Source: Miltoncostaea sp036826475 (GTDB lineage: Bacteria > Actinomycetota > Thermoleophilia > Miltoncostaeales > Miltoncostaeaceae). Taken from it: 28,647 nt of DNA. Below the pieces are notes generated by a model. That model searched no databases. It had not been told where the DNA came from and saw only the letters and a program-made list of their open reading frames with translations. Position numbers and translations under genes: made by a program. The DNA lies in contig DAISWG010000048.1 in assembly GCA_036826475.1 (NCBI GenBank), forward strand, positions 1 to 28,647. The letters run 5' to 3'. Shown one piece after another: positions 28,431-28,647 of the stretch; position 1 is the stretch's first letter; each line of letters starts with the position of its first letter.

Positions 28431-28647
28431 GTGAGCCCACTGATCCCCATGGTCGTCGAGCAGACCTCGCGCGGCGAGCGCTCGTTCGACATCTACTCCC
28501 GTCTGCTCAACGAGCGGATCGTCTTCCTCGGCACGCCCGTGGACGACCAGATCGCCAACCTGATCGTCGCCCAGCTCCTGCACCTGGAGTCGGAGGACCC
28601 CGACAAGGACATCTCGCTCTACATCAACTCGCCCGGCGGGTCGGTGT
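28431..28647 (+). CDS. clpP: ATP-dependent Clp protease proteolytic subunit, 3' partial
   Basis: The frame runs off the right edge of the window. It encodes VVEQTSRGERSFDIYSRLLN, ERIVFLGTPVDDQIANLIVAQ, LLHLESEDPDKDISLYINSPGGSV, the unmistakable N-terminal ~70 residues of ClpP; the catalytic Ser, His and Asp lie beyond the window. ClpP forms a tetradecameric barrel that degrades proteins fed by ClpX/ClpC. The start is GTG 28431 (7 bases after TAGTCT) or the in-frame ATG 28449. The upstream neighbour is not tig, unlike the common tig-clpP-clpX arrangement. Confidence 0.93.
   Translation, partial: MSPLIPMVVEQTSRGERSFDIYSRLLNERIVFLGTPVDDQIANLIVAQLLHLESEDPDKDISLYINSPGGSV

Noticed and set aside
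1..28647. Mobile elements, defence islands, CRISPR arrays, tRNA or rRNA genes
   Set aside because: I looked for transposase or integrase motifs, spaced repeats and conserved tRNA/rRNA segments on both strands and saw none; composition is uniform, with no sign of recent transfer.

Overview
The window is about 28.6 kb of very GC-rich, gene-dense DNA (roughly 73-75% GC by eye, with near-saturated G/C third codon positions). Gene content points to a high-GC actinobacterium. It has a CysO/CysM/Mec-type sulfur-carrier cysteine pathway, a MoeZ-like activator, and ThyX-fold, DUF427, DUF1385 and DUF1015 proteins. The style (leaderless-looking starts, ATGA/GTGA gene junctions, long Arg/Ala/Glu tails) fits the deep-branching class Thermoleophilia, but that placement is inference. 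I see no tRNA, rRNA, CRISPR array, insertion sequence, prophage or integrase. It reads as ordinary chromosome.

Layout. 1-1445: 3' part of a NYN-LOTUS RNA-processing type gene. 1459-5035 (minus): a compact operon moeZ-cysO-cysM-mec-lipoprotein that supplies sulfur on a small carrier protein for cysteine synthesis. 5036-5179: its upstream region, with a 10-nt direct repeat and a perfect inverted repeat. 5180-6075: a zinc-ribbon protein and a membrane protein. 6025-6246 (minus): a small hypothetical gene. 6259-8902: a possible leader peptide, a fosmidomycin-resistance-like MFS exporter and rarA. 8997-10319: a YqeY protein, a small hypothetical and a DUF427 protein. 10341-11849 (minus): a secreted subtilase. 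11859-13900: a tandem-duplicated ThyX-fold protein and a RidA-like protein. 13910-18676: DUF1385, SRPBCC, YcnI-like copper protein, pncB, methylmalonyl-CoA epimerase, a small conserved-looking gene and ychF.

Further right, 18719-20305 (minus) is a secreted VWA protein. 20459-24297 (minus) is a UvrD/RecB-nuclease helicase coupled to an OB-HD exonuclease. 24367-26372 holds a DUF1015 protein and an inositol-monophosphatase family protein. 26369-27319 (minus) is a Kelch lipoprotein. 27374-28420 holds a sulfite-oxidase-like molybdoenzyme, a small membrane protein and a tiny ORF. 28431-28647 is the 5' end of clpP. No gap between genes exceeds 300 bases.

Genes inside operons are packed with 1-4 base stop/start overlaps. 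Genes at the head of transcription units repeatedly show a TAnnnT hexamer 6-10 bases before an ATG or GTG, which suggests leaderless mRNAs. The most interesting points are: CysO ends in GG plus two extra residues and so probably needs trimming by the neighbouring JAMM peptidase; a two-lobed ThyX protein in which each lobe keeps part of the signature; ychF apparently starting at CTG; a DUF427 gene whose conserved N-terminus has no canonical start; and a short ORF ending exactly at the exporter start.
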